Assembly (NCBI GenBank): GCA_013396755.1
Contig: VWZF01001682.1
Location: 1,967,883 to 2,031,882 of the forward strand
DNA: 64,000 nucleotides
From: Sclerurus mexicanus
Taxonomy: Eukaryota; Chordata; Aves; Passeriformes; Furnariidae
Reading direction: 5' to 3'
Position numbers and translations under genes: made by a program. Numbering within the stretch: the first letter of the stretch is position 1; each line of letters begins with the position of its first letter. Shown here piece after piece: positions 22,681 through 36,200 of this stretch. The notes beneath the pieces were generated by a model that was not told the origin of the DNA, ran no database searches, and saw nothing but the letters and a program-made list of their open reading frames with translations.

Positions 22681-25600
22681 TTAGAATTATCATAAGTAAC
22701 TCAAAATTGAAACAAAAATATTTTTCATATTATTTTTCGTATGTGTCAATAATAACATGAAATTAAGTTTTGAAGAAGTTGAAGAATTGCTGTGAACTGT
22801 GTATAGTTTGTCAGTTATGGTTCACATTAGTCAGATAACCTAGAAGTGTTTGGGGCCATTAACCTGGTTTGAGTAACTGAACAGAAATTAAATAAGTGTC
22901 AGTACAGTAATTATGCAAGGGGTTTTTGATTTTTGTTTGTTTGTTCTGTTGTTTTTGAGGGGTATCTAGTATGAGTGTAGAATAAAAATTGCTCATATTT
23001 GTCTACTGTTCTAGGTGGACAGCATACATGCAGATGTCTGAACATTACCATGTGCAGAGATGTGCTCGTTGTTATGATCCATTACATACTTTTGATAGTA
23101 TTTGCGTTATTAATTTATCAAAAAAGATGAAAGACCCATCTATTATATACATTGCTATTGTATTGTTGCACTGTGTATTTCTGGAATTTTAAATTTTGGA
23201 GGGAGAGATTGCAATGTTATTTTAACTTCTGATGTAGCCTGTGGTTTCACCATAGAAGGCAGTCAAGTTGGTGATGTGACATGCCTTTGGTTTAAATATG
23301 TGTTCTGTTCCCAATAATCTTCCAGTCTCTAATTTAGAAATGGATTCCAAGATGATATGCATTGTAATCTTTCCAGGGACTGATTTTTCTGTTTGAAGCT
23401 GATGATAAATACATTAGTAGAGCAGTCATTCTCAAAATCAGTATGCACTACCTTGAAAATCTAGGTCCTGTCATAGTATTTGCATATATTACATTACTTG
23501 CAGTAAATTAGCCAACTTTGTGCTGTTGATTGGCGGTACAATAGTGAGAGAATATATTTAGTCTTTCAAGGAAAGATGTAACAGTTTAGTTCCAGCCTCT
23601 GTATAGCTGGGACTGATAAAGATTAATTCTCAATTATTTTTGGGCAGATTATCAGATGACAGTCTTTACACAGATAGGAAATAAAGCTTCAAAAGAAAAG
23701 GGAAACCTGTTATCATGGTTACTGTTGCTCTAATTCTAGTTCATATTCAATAGGAACATCTTGTTCAATAATACTTAATTCAAATCAAGGTGCTGAAGGA
23801 GTATTACGTATTAAGAGAGTTCATTAGGAGTTTTTAAAGTAAGCTGAATAAATGTGCCTCAAAATGTATTTCACGAAGCTGTTAAAGTATTTAAATTAGA
23901 TCTGTAAAGTATTATGAAAAATCCACAAGGGATGTACAATTAGTCGAATAAGCTGTTCAAGGCCGCAAGCTATTTAGCATTTATTTACAGTGCTTTCTTG
24001 TATACTCTTTAGGCAAAACAGGTGAATGGCACAAAAAAAGTAGAACTATGCAAAGCTTAAGAGAAATAAAGCAGAGATGAGGGCTGAAATAATGACAACA
24101 AAAAGTAGTCCCCTCATAATTAGTTTTCCAGTCTTTGACAATGCATTATAACTATACCACTGAAGGAATTAAATATAGGACAAATGACTATTTAATGTGT
24201 GTTTTCTAAAGCATGTCATTTATTGGCCTTTTGAGTTAGCCCATTTGTAATCCTTCTGTCTTTTCCTGAAATGAACACTGGCCTTTCTGAATCAACGCAA
24301 TAAATAAATGTTATTGTTATAATGTCTTTATTGGGAGCATTGCTATCTGTAACTACATACCACTTTAAGGAAGCTATTTCCATTTTTGCATACTTTGTGC
24401 ATTTAAGTGGGCCAGAGATATTTGCAATAGTTAATGTATGGTGCACGTATTATATTTGTCTCATGAGGGTTGTAGTGTGTGTTAGGACATTTGCTACTTG
24501 CCTGTCCTCTCACACTTTTTCTGATAGGTTTGCAACTGAAGTTCTAGCTACACATATTTTGTATGATATTGTAGCATGACTAGGCATAATCAAGCTAACC
24601 TTGTGATAGTTAACTCGTGCAATGTAGCACAGGGTTCAGCTGTCTTTCAATATTGATTATCCTTGCTAGGACAGTATGCCATATTCTGTACTGCCACTTT
24701 TTTTTCCCAGTCTTTGCTATGAATTTACCTAGAAAAAGGCCAGATTTTATGCCTACTTACCTGGAGACATATCTGCTACATCTAATAGAGATGTAGCTTG
24801 AGACGTTGTCTCTGATTTTTGTTCACACTTGTCCATCTTTTCTTATCCGTGGTGCCATAATTCATTGTTAGAACTTGGGCACTTTAATTACATCAGCCAT
24901 AGCATTTACAGTTCTAGATGTTTTTCAAAGACAGAACAGCTGAAAATATATTAAACTGTGAAGTTTAAAGGTCTAGATGTTAATTTTGCCTCCTGTAAAT
25001 TAATTTTTGCAATTGTTTTTAGTGAGATATACTTATTTTCCAAATGGCTATTATTAACTAATAGTCTATGTGAGCAGGCTTAAAAGCAAAACAGTTTGTA
25101 GTGTAAAATCTCTTCCTAGAGATTAGTCACTATTAACAGATTATCAACAAAATGCATCTGAAGACTTTCCCTGGGCCAGACTGTACCTACACTTGTCTAG
25201 TAAGAATGCTTGTTCTAATGTTAAAATCCTGTCTTTCCCTAGGGAGCCACTCCTTTTCCCTTTCATGCAATAGAGGTAGCAATCCACCTGCCTCAGTGAA
25301 TCAGCAGTACCCACTTAACCTCTTCTCAGCAGGATAAGCACCTGCTAACAGCATGGGGTATTGCTGTGAAAATTATGAGCCTGCTAGCTTAAATGTTAAC
25401 AGTGATTAATATTTGGTATTACAGTTTCAATATGTAGAAGGCATTACCACTATTGAGAAACTGCCTCTAACCCCAGTTGCTGTTCCTACAGAGATCATGC
25501 TCACTTAGAAGATGAAGTTTTGGACTAATTCTACCAAGAAGGGAAATGGAAACATCTTTTAGGGCTTAGACAACAATAAGATGTAAGATGGATAGATGTA

Positions 25601-27600
25601 AGACAGTAAGATGGATAAAATACTGTGTTATTTAAAAATAATAAAAAAAAAAAGTACAGGATTCAAATTTACATACTGTTTTTGTGAAACATCAAAAGCT
25701 AGAGGCTTCATGTTTTCTAAAATGTGTGTGGAAAAGGGAGCATTAGTACTAGTCTACTTTTGCACAGATTGAAGTTTTGTGATACTCTAGGGAAATTATT
25801 ATTTTACTTTTGGGAATACAAGCACACTAAGATAATGACAACAGTAGTGTTCTCTGTTTTCATCATAATCATCTGTTTTCCTACATTAAAAGACAGTGTT
25901 GCTATTTCCTTAAGTTTTGCATAAATGCATCAGGTGCCTGGACAGTCTTGGTCATTATTTTATAAATTGCTTGCATATTGCCACTGATCCACCCAGTTTT
26001 TTGGAACAATCACTTTGGCCAAACAGCTTCCATTACTATATGTAAAAAAACAGAAGCCATGAATATATATCAAAGATTTGTTTATTCCTTAACCTTTAGG
26101 CTGATACTGTGAGCCTTCTACTGGGATTTTAATGTCGGCATCTGCAAATATTATCAAACCTTACAACAAAAGAGCAAAACTTGATTTGTATCTGCCCTTA
26201 TTACATCTAAAAAAAATAGAATTATGGTTTAATCAAGCTATAAAATTATTTTATTAATTTGATGTAGATGCTTTTAGAGGACTTTACTTCAAACAAAAAG
26301 AAAACATTAATAATTTTTTACATTTCCATTATTATAGCAAACTACTACTGATGTTTTTCCAAACTCTTATCTGTTACTAATAAGTGCAACTCCTTCTGTA
26401 TTTGTTCTTTTTTTGTATCTATGATACACCAGAAAGCAAGATTCATTCACTTTCACTTTGGTTTCTTCCTCCCTTTTTATTTGTGTCTTTGATTTCTGTA
26501 GTGCTAGGCAGTCTTTATCACCTCTTCTCATCCTCCCTTAATTCTTCTCTGACTTCATATTTTGGTAACATTATAAATAGTAATTAAATCTTATTATCTT
26601 GAATATTCTGCAAGCACTGTAAAAAAGTCACTATTTAATTGAATATCTATTTAAAATGATAAAAAAGTCTTTAGTCAGATTACTACTTTCTTCTTACAGA
26701 AAAGACCCACTTCCATATTAATCAGAGAGAACATTTTTAAATATTATTGCATATTTTAAAAGGTCATCATGAACCAGCTTTGAAATGTGTCAGGCTGATT
26801 TTGTTTTTCTCATGAATCTCCATTCCGGATTTGGTTGGCTACCAGAGACAGAATGAGACTAACATATGGACTTTCCTGGCACTTCTGACATGGATATTTT
26901 CTTTGATTGTCACTCTAAAGATATGCCTCTCCTTTTAATGGGTTTTGTGTGATAGGGGTGTTGCATTGTGATGAAACAACACCAAATGTATCATAGTTTT
27001 AATAAAAGAAAAATGTCACTAGTATTTTTAATCCTTATAGGAGCCGAGGGCAAAGAGGTATTTCCAATGCCCATTGACCTGACCAGGGTAGGTGGTGTAT
27101 GCAGTGCTGATTTCAGCTTAGTTTAAATGTCCTGGTTCCTTGATCTTACATAACTTTGTGTTAAACCCACATTTTGGGAAAATATCTTTGGAACTGATTT
27201 TTTTCTCTTTCTGTGCACAGTGAAAGAGCTAACAATCTACTGACCGTATACACATACATGATTTATCAGTTAAATTTCTGGCAGATTCTAAATGTATATA
27301 AGATGTAAAACCTAGATTATTTCTAAGTATTTATTTAAGAACAAAAGTAATACTGCAATATACAGTGCAATTTTCACACTTTGATATCTTCCAGAAAACA
27401 CTGTATAGTTCTTAATTGCAATTTCTTAAACCACTGGAAAAAAAAGAAGCAACCCCACCCCACAACCTTGCTAATGATTTGAAGCAGCTAAATTATGTTT
27501 TCATGTGCTATGAACATCAATAGCTGGCAAAGGAATATAGTTTGCTAAAATGGCTAGACAGAGGAAATATTATTTGTTATTAGTTTATAGAACAAAAATT
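22681..27600. other. AT-rich DNA, no gene found
   Basis: Short chance open frames only. A short imperfect tandem of a GATGTAAGATGGATA-like unit lies near 25577-25616. No CR1 or LTR signature was recognised. Confidence 0.5.
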
Positions 27601-30600
27601 TAGCATGTGCTTTTAGATTTTTTGATGGAGTGTTTTCTAATAAAACTTGCTGTCTAGCTAGAAGTAGAGGAGCCACTGTGGAGAGAATGGAAATGTACTT
27701 TTGGATGCTTTATGAGTAAGTAAATATATATTGTAATCTAGGAAGAGGACAGTTTGCCTTAGCTTATGACTTATCTTTGAATTCTTTGTGTAAAAAGTAT
27801 CTGCTACTTTTCTTTTTTGCAACTGAATTTTTCTCAAAGCTATACTCCATTTGCAGCTATTTAAAATACATAAAATCTCAAAAATGCATATTTTTGCATT
27901 TAAAGTTATTAAAAATTAAGCTGCTGCAGTAAAAGATCATTGGTCATTGTCTATTATTGTTCTGCTGCCACTGTAGTTTTTAGATATTCCAATTTTATTA
28001 TACACTGTTAGCCTAGAGGCGGCAATGATTTGGATCCAATGTTAAAATTATCATATTTAAAATTATGCTAATCTTCTCTGCCAGCATTTCTGAAAAAAAA
28101 AAAAAAAGGTAGACTAAAAGAAAAATGGCCACTTTAAGTAGAAAAATTGCTAACCTTACACTAGTTTTCCTAATATAGGCAAATAATTTTGTCAAGCATT
28201 ATGGCTGTTCTAGGGCTTAATTTCACAAGGAAAAAGGTGACAGTAAGAAAAAACCCTCACATCCTTGAATTGAATTTTATTTGCTTCCAAACTGTACTTA
28301 ATGCTAGTGAGTAAACCTGAAGGTCAGAAGGATTCTCTGGTTCAGTTATTTGGCTTACTTCTGTGGGTGTAATTTCTGGGAAGCTTCTGTGTGTCTCCTA
28401 AAAACATTTAAGTTCTTTCAAAGTTCTGTAAGGCATTAAGGGATTGTCTCTTCAGTTTTGGGTTTGCTCCTTTTTTTTCCTGAGAAGAAACTTGAGACAG
28501 ATAAATGCAGATCTTAGTGGCTCCCTATGTAAAACAGGTGTTCAGCACTGTGTAATTTCCCTTGGTGATGCATAATATTGCTACAATAAATATGGAATAT
28601 ATACATACACATAAGCACTATTTACTGGTACACTACTAATTAATTTTTATGTATAGATGGAGCACTCTTGAAACATTATCTAGGAATTGTATTTTGTCAC
28701 TTTTTTCATCCTATTCTGTCTAGTTATTATTATATACATATATTGTCCGTTAGACTTGACATGGAGATTGGATTGAAAAAATGCTGCTAATTAACAACTT
28801 GCATACATCAAAATAAGGAACCTATTTGCCAGCATAGTCTAGTCAGAGACAGTCCTGAACAAGTGTGAAAATGAACCTCGGGCAGTGGACACAACTACAC
28901 CTAGCCAGCCTTTCACCATCTTTTTATAGAAGATAGGAATCCTGGGCTCTATCTCAAATACACAGGGATAATCAAAGACTGGAAAAGGTCTAAGTAGTAC
29001 ATAGTTTATTTGGAGTGACATTCCCAGATGGTTAAAGTTGCAAGCTTGTTCAAATGTGAGCAGGAGGATATGAGCTGCATGAAGACATTACAGCAGTAAA
29101 TCTTCCTTAATGTCTAACACAGTGGGCTAAATGATTTTTTAGCATGATGGGAATATACATCTAATCATTACTTTGGCAAAATTTGTATTGGACCAAGAAA
29201 AAAAAGAAAGTGAATGAACCTATTAAAATGCCTGCAACAATAAGCATGTAAAGGCATTTTACATAACAGTTTGATTTGAAATTGAAATCTTAAAGAGAAT
29301 AATGTATTGAAAGTGTAATACAGTCGGGGGGTTGGGGTTTTGTTAGTTTGTTTGTGTTAATTTCTCAGGCTTTGAAAGAAGAATTGACAGCCTTCTCTTC
29401 ATTTTTAGCTGTTTGGTTTTTATAATTTTTTTTTTGCACTGGTGCTACATACTTTTCTTAGCTAAGGTTTAAAAACAAAAATAACAAGATCTTATTCTGC
29501 ATAGCTGCTTGAGTGAATTAATTGCTTTTAAACTGGAAAACAGAACCTTTAAATGTCCAGTAGATTACTTAATATTGGAACTTTAGAACTTCCATGTGCC
29601 ATCCAAATACTATTTGATTGGAAATAATAAAATTCACATACCTATTTAGTGCTTAGTAAATTTGAGTTAGGAAGAGAAGCTACACTTAATTACAGGTTGT
29701 TAATGTTCTCTCTAGGATTGATCTGGGTCCTCATACTTCACTCTTGATGAATTCAAAACATTACTGATGACAAAACATGTTATGATTGTTCAATTCAGCA
29801 GGAGCCAGTGCTATATCTTCCATAACCAATCTTTAGTTCATATATAAAGATTTGGTTTTAATAACAGTAAGCATGATTCAGTTTCAATATTTGCTGCAAA
29901 AGCAGAGCTAAAGGTCGCTGCAGCTAGGTAGATGCCCAGAACTCACACTTTCTTAGGGATATGCCTCCAAGTGCATACATAAAGTAAAGGAGAAAATGAA
30001 AAATGAAACAGGTATTAGACCTGAATTCTATTTTGTTGTAGCTGACCATACCTCATCACAAGGTAATGATTTCTCCTAACCAAGACAACTCTTTTTTCTA
30101 CAGTAGAAAACAAAGTATGACAGATACCTTTAAAAAGTATGGCAATTAAATTAATGATCTATATTTAGCAGTTAGAACAGTGTGTGTGTTCTGATAAAGA
30201 GGCCATGCATATCAAGTTTATTTCAACACTGGTGGATACTGATTAGATGGTGATGGATAAAATAATTTCTTGCATAAAGTTGTGTGGTGCCTATGCAGTT
30301 TGTAGCAAATAACACAGCAGGCATGAAAGTGTGCTCCTGCGTGCAAGAATCCATTTCTTGTTGCAGATGGCAAGACTCAAAAGACATCCTTTTCTCTCAT
30401 CTTTAAAATATAAATAGGTAAAACTCGAACATGAATTGACATCCATGATTTAAAAGCTTACAGAATTCTAATACAGCCTTGTCCTGAGTGTATATAACCT
30501 GTGAAGTTATAAAGCAGTTAGGTTGATCAGAAACCATTTTACTAGCCAGTGTTATCAAACGAAGTCCTATGGCAGGTGTCACATGAAAGCATCTTTGAAT

Positions 30601-32660
30601 ACTCAACTCAAATGACCATTTGCAGGTCAATCAAAATTCAGTCACCATCCGTGCAAGCTCAGGAAAAGGCTATAAAATCATATCTCGAAGTCCTTAACGT
30701 GATTCTGAGCCTACCTGTTATCGTGCAGGGGCAATCTGCTCACACGAGGTGCAGTGTGGAATCAAGAGACATGCCCACTCACCCAGAAGAACTGAAAAGC
30801 TGCTGAAAGTGCCTCTGTGTTTGTCCTTTCAGAACAAAGGGAAAAAAACATTCAGTAGGTGTACAAGAAAGGTCACTGACACCAGTGTTTCTAAGTTACT
30901 GTGCACTTCATTCAGTACCCTTTACTGGGTACTGTAAAGCAGTACCTGTAAGCAGAGTCAGTATTTTCAGCCTTTGTTGAGAAAGAAGAGAAGCTATATT
31001 GGAAGAAGATTTCAATTTTTTTTCTGTATATGACAACACTGTGTGGTTATGAACACAGACAAACCGGTTTCTAACAGTTTTCCCTCATTTCCCCAAGCAC
31101 AGTTTATGCTTTAAAAATATTTGAAACTAACTTTAAAGGAAGTTGCTGACCAGCAGTTTTATGACTGATTTGTTTTAAAGCCTAAATGGCTTAGGGAAAT
31201 GCTTTACTGAAGATATAATCCATCCACATGGAATAAAGCCTGGAAAATTAGGTGGCATAAACCTAAAACACAAACTACATTCTCATGACTTTGCACTTAA
31301 GCTGTTGCTTACAGAACTCATTTAAGAGTGCCTATGGATTGTTTATTGCATATAAGTACACTTTCTGAAAGTTGGTAGATCTTTAAAAGTACTTTATTCA
31401 AAAACCTTTATTAATAATGTCTTTGATCTGGTGGTTAGAATTTCTCTGACATGCAACTTTGATCAGCATGTGGAACAGCTGCAAAGTCAGTATCAGTGCG
31501 GCTATCTTTCTTTGAGTAAAGACTTCATTGACAGTGCTGTAAAATTATATTTATCAGTCCTGTTGATTCCTCCTTTTTATAAAATTGATTCTAAATTACT
31601 TCAGTGGTGACTTTGCCTTTTTACCCTCAGACACAGAAACCTATATAGATCTAGATGAGGGACAATATTTCAGATTTGGATATTTGGAGTGCTTCACATC
31701 CTATAGCTTTTGACAAACACTTTTTTTTCTGTATTTTTAAATATGATAATAAAGCTGTTACCTGTACAGCTTTTTCGTGGACTAAGATAATCTAAGATAA
31801 GACAGTGTTGATTTTATGTAAGTAATCCGTATTTACAAATTGTGTATTTTGATTTATAGATGTATATTGACAGTAGTTTCTGCTACTTTTTATATACTGG
31901 CACACTCAGTGTTGGAATGAGACTGGGGGAAATATTAAATATGGAGAAGAGATCACTTATTTGAAAGAAACAGTTGCTTGCATGTGTGTTGACAGGACTT
32001 GTGATATCAAATTGTTTTGAAATAGTCTTTTCCAGATGTTTTTCTTAATTTGGTACTTAGTTGATTTCAGAGGGGGCTAAGATGATTATTAGTAAATAAC
32101 CAAGAACTGATAAGGGAACTGAGCATTGTCAGACACCTAGATTTATTTTTCATGGGAAGACAGCTAAAATATGGTGGGATAATAGGCAGCAGAAGTTACA
32201 AAACCTGCAAATTGAGATAGTATCTATTATTTGATTATCTGCCTTGAGTATTTAAGAGGGCTATTTCTCTTCCTCATTTTCTTCTGTAAAATTAATATAA
32301 CCATTTAAAAATTATTTTGATGGCTTATTGTACAACTTTTTAATTACTTGGTAAATTTTAATGGATTTATACTAAACGCTTGATATTTATATTGATTTGT
32401 ATTGATAGAAATATTGTTGTATTTCTTGTGCATTTTCCATGGTATATCCAGCAACAAAACACAATGATTTTGCATAAGGCTAACTGAACTGATATGTAAG
32501 AATTTACTATTGACAATTAGCAAAGAAAATCTGCTACATTGTAAACACTGTAATCTCTATGCATCTTTTTGAACAACGTATATATTCCATATTTAATGTT
32601 TGTAAAGGCGATTAATTATTTTAGTGATTATCTTATTACACATACAGGGAGCACCTTAGA
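27601..32660. other. AT-rich DNA, no gene found
   Basis: No gene or mobile element recognised. It contains an A run near 28093-28107 and a short G/T-rich patch at 29323-29345. A slightly GC-richer stretch at 30560-30790 has overlapping frames of 75-85 codons on both strands, none with a recognised domain. A weak match to a tRNA-derived SINE arm near 28930 was noted and not accepted. Confidence 0.5.
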
Positions 32661-32665
32661 GGTAC

Positions 32666-33256
32666 TGGTGTGGCTTAAACCCAGATGGCAACCAAGCCCT
32701 GTGCAGCTCCTCGCTCCCTCCCTGCCCAGCTGGTTGGGGAAGATAATCGGAAGGGTAAAAGTGAGAAAACTCTGGAACTGAGATAAAATCAATGTAATAA
32801 TTAAAAAGAAATAATAGTAAAAATAATAAAAAATTGTAAGGAAAGAGGAAACAAAATAATGTGAGTAAAATAATGCCCAAGAAAACAGGAGATATAAACA
32901 AAAATAGTTGTTCACCACCAATTGACCCATGCCCAACTGCTCCCTGAGCAGTGTTACCCCCGCTAACCTTCCCTCCAGCTTTATATGCTGAGCATGATGC
33001 CATATGGTATGGAATATCTCTTTGGTCAGTGGGATCAGCTGTCCTGGCTGTGCCTCCTCCCAACTCCTTGTGCACCCCCAGCCCCTTCGCTGCTGGGGTG
33101 AAATGAGAGGCAGTAGAGGCCTTGACTGTGTGTAAGCACTGCTCAGAAACAACATTTCTCTGTGTTATCAGCACTGGTTTCAGCAGAAATCCAGAACACA
33201 GCCCCATGCCAGCTCCTGTGAAGAAATTTAACTCTCTCCTAGCCAAAATGAGTACA
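32666..33256 (-). mobile_element. ERVL-type solo LTR, copy B (591 bp)
   Basis: The element starts TGGTGTGGCTTAAACCCAG and ends GCCAAAATGAGTACA on the plus strand. It is flanked by GGTAC (32661-32665) and GGTAT (33257-33261), a 5 bp duplication with one mismatch. It aligns by eye with LTR copy A through U3 and the TATA region, for example CATATGGTATGGAATAT at 33001-33017. The part downstream of the promoter differs: about 32785-32900 is very A-rich and has no counterpart in copy A. Frames of 175 and 196 codons on the minus strand run through the LTR and are chance frames, not genes. Confidence 0.87.
32979..32985 (-). promoter_or_regulatory. TATA box of LTR copy B (TATAAAG)
   Basis: The minus strand reads GCATATAAAGCTGGAGG. 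A canonical TATA box at the same position as in copy A sets the minus-strand orientation. Confidence 0.6.
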
Positions 33257-33261
33257 GGTAT

Positions 33262-36200
33262 ATAGCAAAAGCTGTCTTAAGGCTTGTGATCAAAAACACC
33301 CTCTCAGAAGTCCAGCTTTTAGGGCTGCCTGGGACAGTCCTTTCGGAACTTCTGACTGTAATGCTCTTATGGGTGAACCTCAATTAATGAGATTTTGTAT
33401 TTAGATTAAATACAAAGAGTGTTTGAAAGTAAATGGAAAAAGCTTAAACTAAAAATTATTACTTACCTTTGTTCTTTAGAGGGCAAATAGTTTTGGGGGT
33501 TTCCTGGAAAATTCATAATCACTGAATCTAGTAGCTTCTAAGAAAAACTTATCACAGAGTTGCAAAGTCAGTAAAATAAGGCATGGATCTCTTTATTTTA
33601 ATTCTTTGCTTGAAATTGGCTTTCTTTGAATGTATACATATATTTTTAATAGTCGTTCAAATAGGAAATTTTTTTTACTATTTTTAAAATATATCCAGAA
33701 AGTGATCACACTCTGTAGCAGTATAGCACTCTTGTTCCAAACTTTAAAAACTGCTTTATCTTGGATGTGCCATTGTCTTAGTATACCATGAATGGGTGAC
33801 CCAGTTATTTCAGTAGTAAATTCTGGAGTGTTTGAGGTCTAAATATTTTAAAATATTAATAAAAGGAATAAATGAAAGCTAAAAAAATCTGGAATATGTT
33901 ATAATTTGTCAGTTGTCTTTATTTTAAATGTTCAGGGGCTATTGTCAAAATAACTAGAGAAGACCGACTAGTTGTCTGTAATTAAAAGGCATGTTGATGC
34001 GTGCAATCAACATGGAAAAATTCAATAACTCTGCAAAACGTATTTGGTTTTAGTAATTAGGATTATCTGGAAAAATGAGTAAATACTATGGCTCTTTAGA
34101 GCACAACATTTTTCATTAAATTGTGACTTAAAATATATAATTGTGTATTTAGAATACGCAATTAAGAGGAACAGTGATGTTTGTAACAAATTATGTACAT
34201 TCATATTGATTATATCAATTTTATTTAAAGTTAATATAACAATTTGCTGTCTGTTTATATATCACTTGCCTTTTTTAATCATATATATGCATATGGGTAA
34301 GTTCGAGGAACATTTCGCAATTATAGCAATTTCCACGAGGTGGTGCTCAAGCAATAAATTTCAAACACATTATAATAACTGGTAACAAGCTGAATTTGAA
34401 AATATGGGTGTCAAACAGATGTTCTTCTCTTTGATGCTATATCTAACTTTAGGTCGGAATGATGAGGTCAGGAAGGTTAATGAATTTATTATGTGGTGGA
34501 AAAGTTATTTCTCCTTGCCTAAAAGACAGAAATACCTTTTTTTTTTTTTTTCAACATAATACCAGGGGTTTGTGTTCATTTTGGCATGAAATTCTCGTAA
34601 TTCTTTTCATATCTCATACTTTGGTTATTCTTTATATACTGTCCACTTCTGGGTATGAGTAAAAGAACTAGCATTCATAAAGAGATTACAGTAGTTGCTC
34701 AAATGTTAGTGAATTCAATAGATTTAAATAAATCTGTCATAGAAAAATACACTGGATGCTGATTCACTGATCGTTCAACAGTAAATAGAAAATGTAGACA
34801 GCATGATAATGCAAGAAGGCAGATGATGTGAGAGAATGGCAATGACTATAAACAAAACAGACAGTTTGGTATAAGTTTTCCCCACTTTGATCAAATAGAG
34901 CATCCTTAACTGTTTTGCTTGACGAAGTGCTGCATCTTTTTTTTTTTTTAACATCCTTTGCAAACCCCTTATTCATCTCCTCCCTCAAATTATACAGACC
35001 GTTTATAATTTAAAGTTCACTGTGACTACCTCTGAAGAAGAGTCAATAATTAACACTGCAAGCTTTGTTGTTGTTTCATTCCTAACCATCAAAATGGCAA
35101 GAAGCAAATCCACACTGAAAGTTTGTTTCTTCCTTCCGACTGTTATTTCTTGCTTTAGCTGTTTTGTTCCTTGGGGTTTTTTCATTCTTTTTTACTTGTG
35201 GTCTTTTTTCTTTATTTCAGCTTAAGTGATCAACACAAATTACACCAAAAGCACAAATGGCCTTACTTCTACTGCGGACATTGCTCTTGGACAGCTAGTG
35301 CTTTCAACTTAATATTAATAGTCACAGTTCTAGTATTCATTTTATTCCTTGTAGCAGCAGTAATGCATTTAAAAGACAGCATGCTTTCTTTTTTTTTGTT
35401 CATTGCCTCTAATCCGAGGGATGTAAAACACAATTTGTACATTCTTCTGGAAAGAAAACTATTTTTAAAGAGCAAACAGGTCTCTCCTAGTCATTTTACT
35501 TTCTGACAGCTGATAGAGCAGTAATCATCCTATTTGAATAAACTTGAAGGGTCTGTGAATAGGGAAGTCTCATACACTTCGTTATGCAGCCAGTTGGGAG
35601 TAAAGTGATGACAGATCTGTGAAAAACAAATCAACCTTCCCCTTCTACTTTTATTTAGATATTGCACATGGAGGCTGCCTGCTCCTGCAAGGTATTTAGT
35701 CACCCAGCTCCTACACACATATGTTTGAAGATCTGAGTCCAAGTTCAGTCATGGTCCATTCTATAGCTATTTGGTTCAACCAATTAGAAAGAATACACTT
35801 ATTTGCAAGATTTATGCCTACACTCAGAACACTTTCATTGGCAGAACTAATTTACATCCCATATGTACTTTTATACCTTTATTACCAAATTATGTGTTTA
35901 TTCCCACTGAATCTTTGTACAGATACATTTAACAAGGATTTCTGTTTTGTCTGTAAAAATCCCTTCTACTATTAACTAAACTGAAATACTCACCTCTTTT
36001 GCTTTCTTTTCATTATTTTCTAGCATATAACCACTGACAAACAGAATTGATTAACTGTTTAGCTACCAATCAATAAATACAAGGAATGAAGGAAAAAATG
36101 CACTTTAATATCTTTGTAATCCATTGTGAATATACTACAAACATCTGTATATGTATAATGCTACCTGGCTTGTCCATGGCATTTGAGAATAGTTAGCACT

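Noticed and set aside
28905..28965. AGGAATCCTGGGCTCTATCTC, similar to the B-box arm of a tRNA-derived SINE
   Set aside because: No matching A box at tRNA spacing and no SINE body were found; too weak to call.
30549..30937. Plus-strand frames of 85 and 62 codons in a slightly GC-richer patch
   Set aside because: No recognisable domain, an overlapping frame on the other strand, and no convincing splice sites.
32628..33246. Minus-strand open frames of 175 and 196 codons, the longest in the window
   Set aside because: They overlap in different frames and run through the ERVL-type solo LTR (copy B). LTR U3/R sequence is non-coding here, and the products have no recognised domain.
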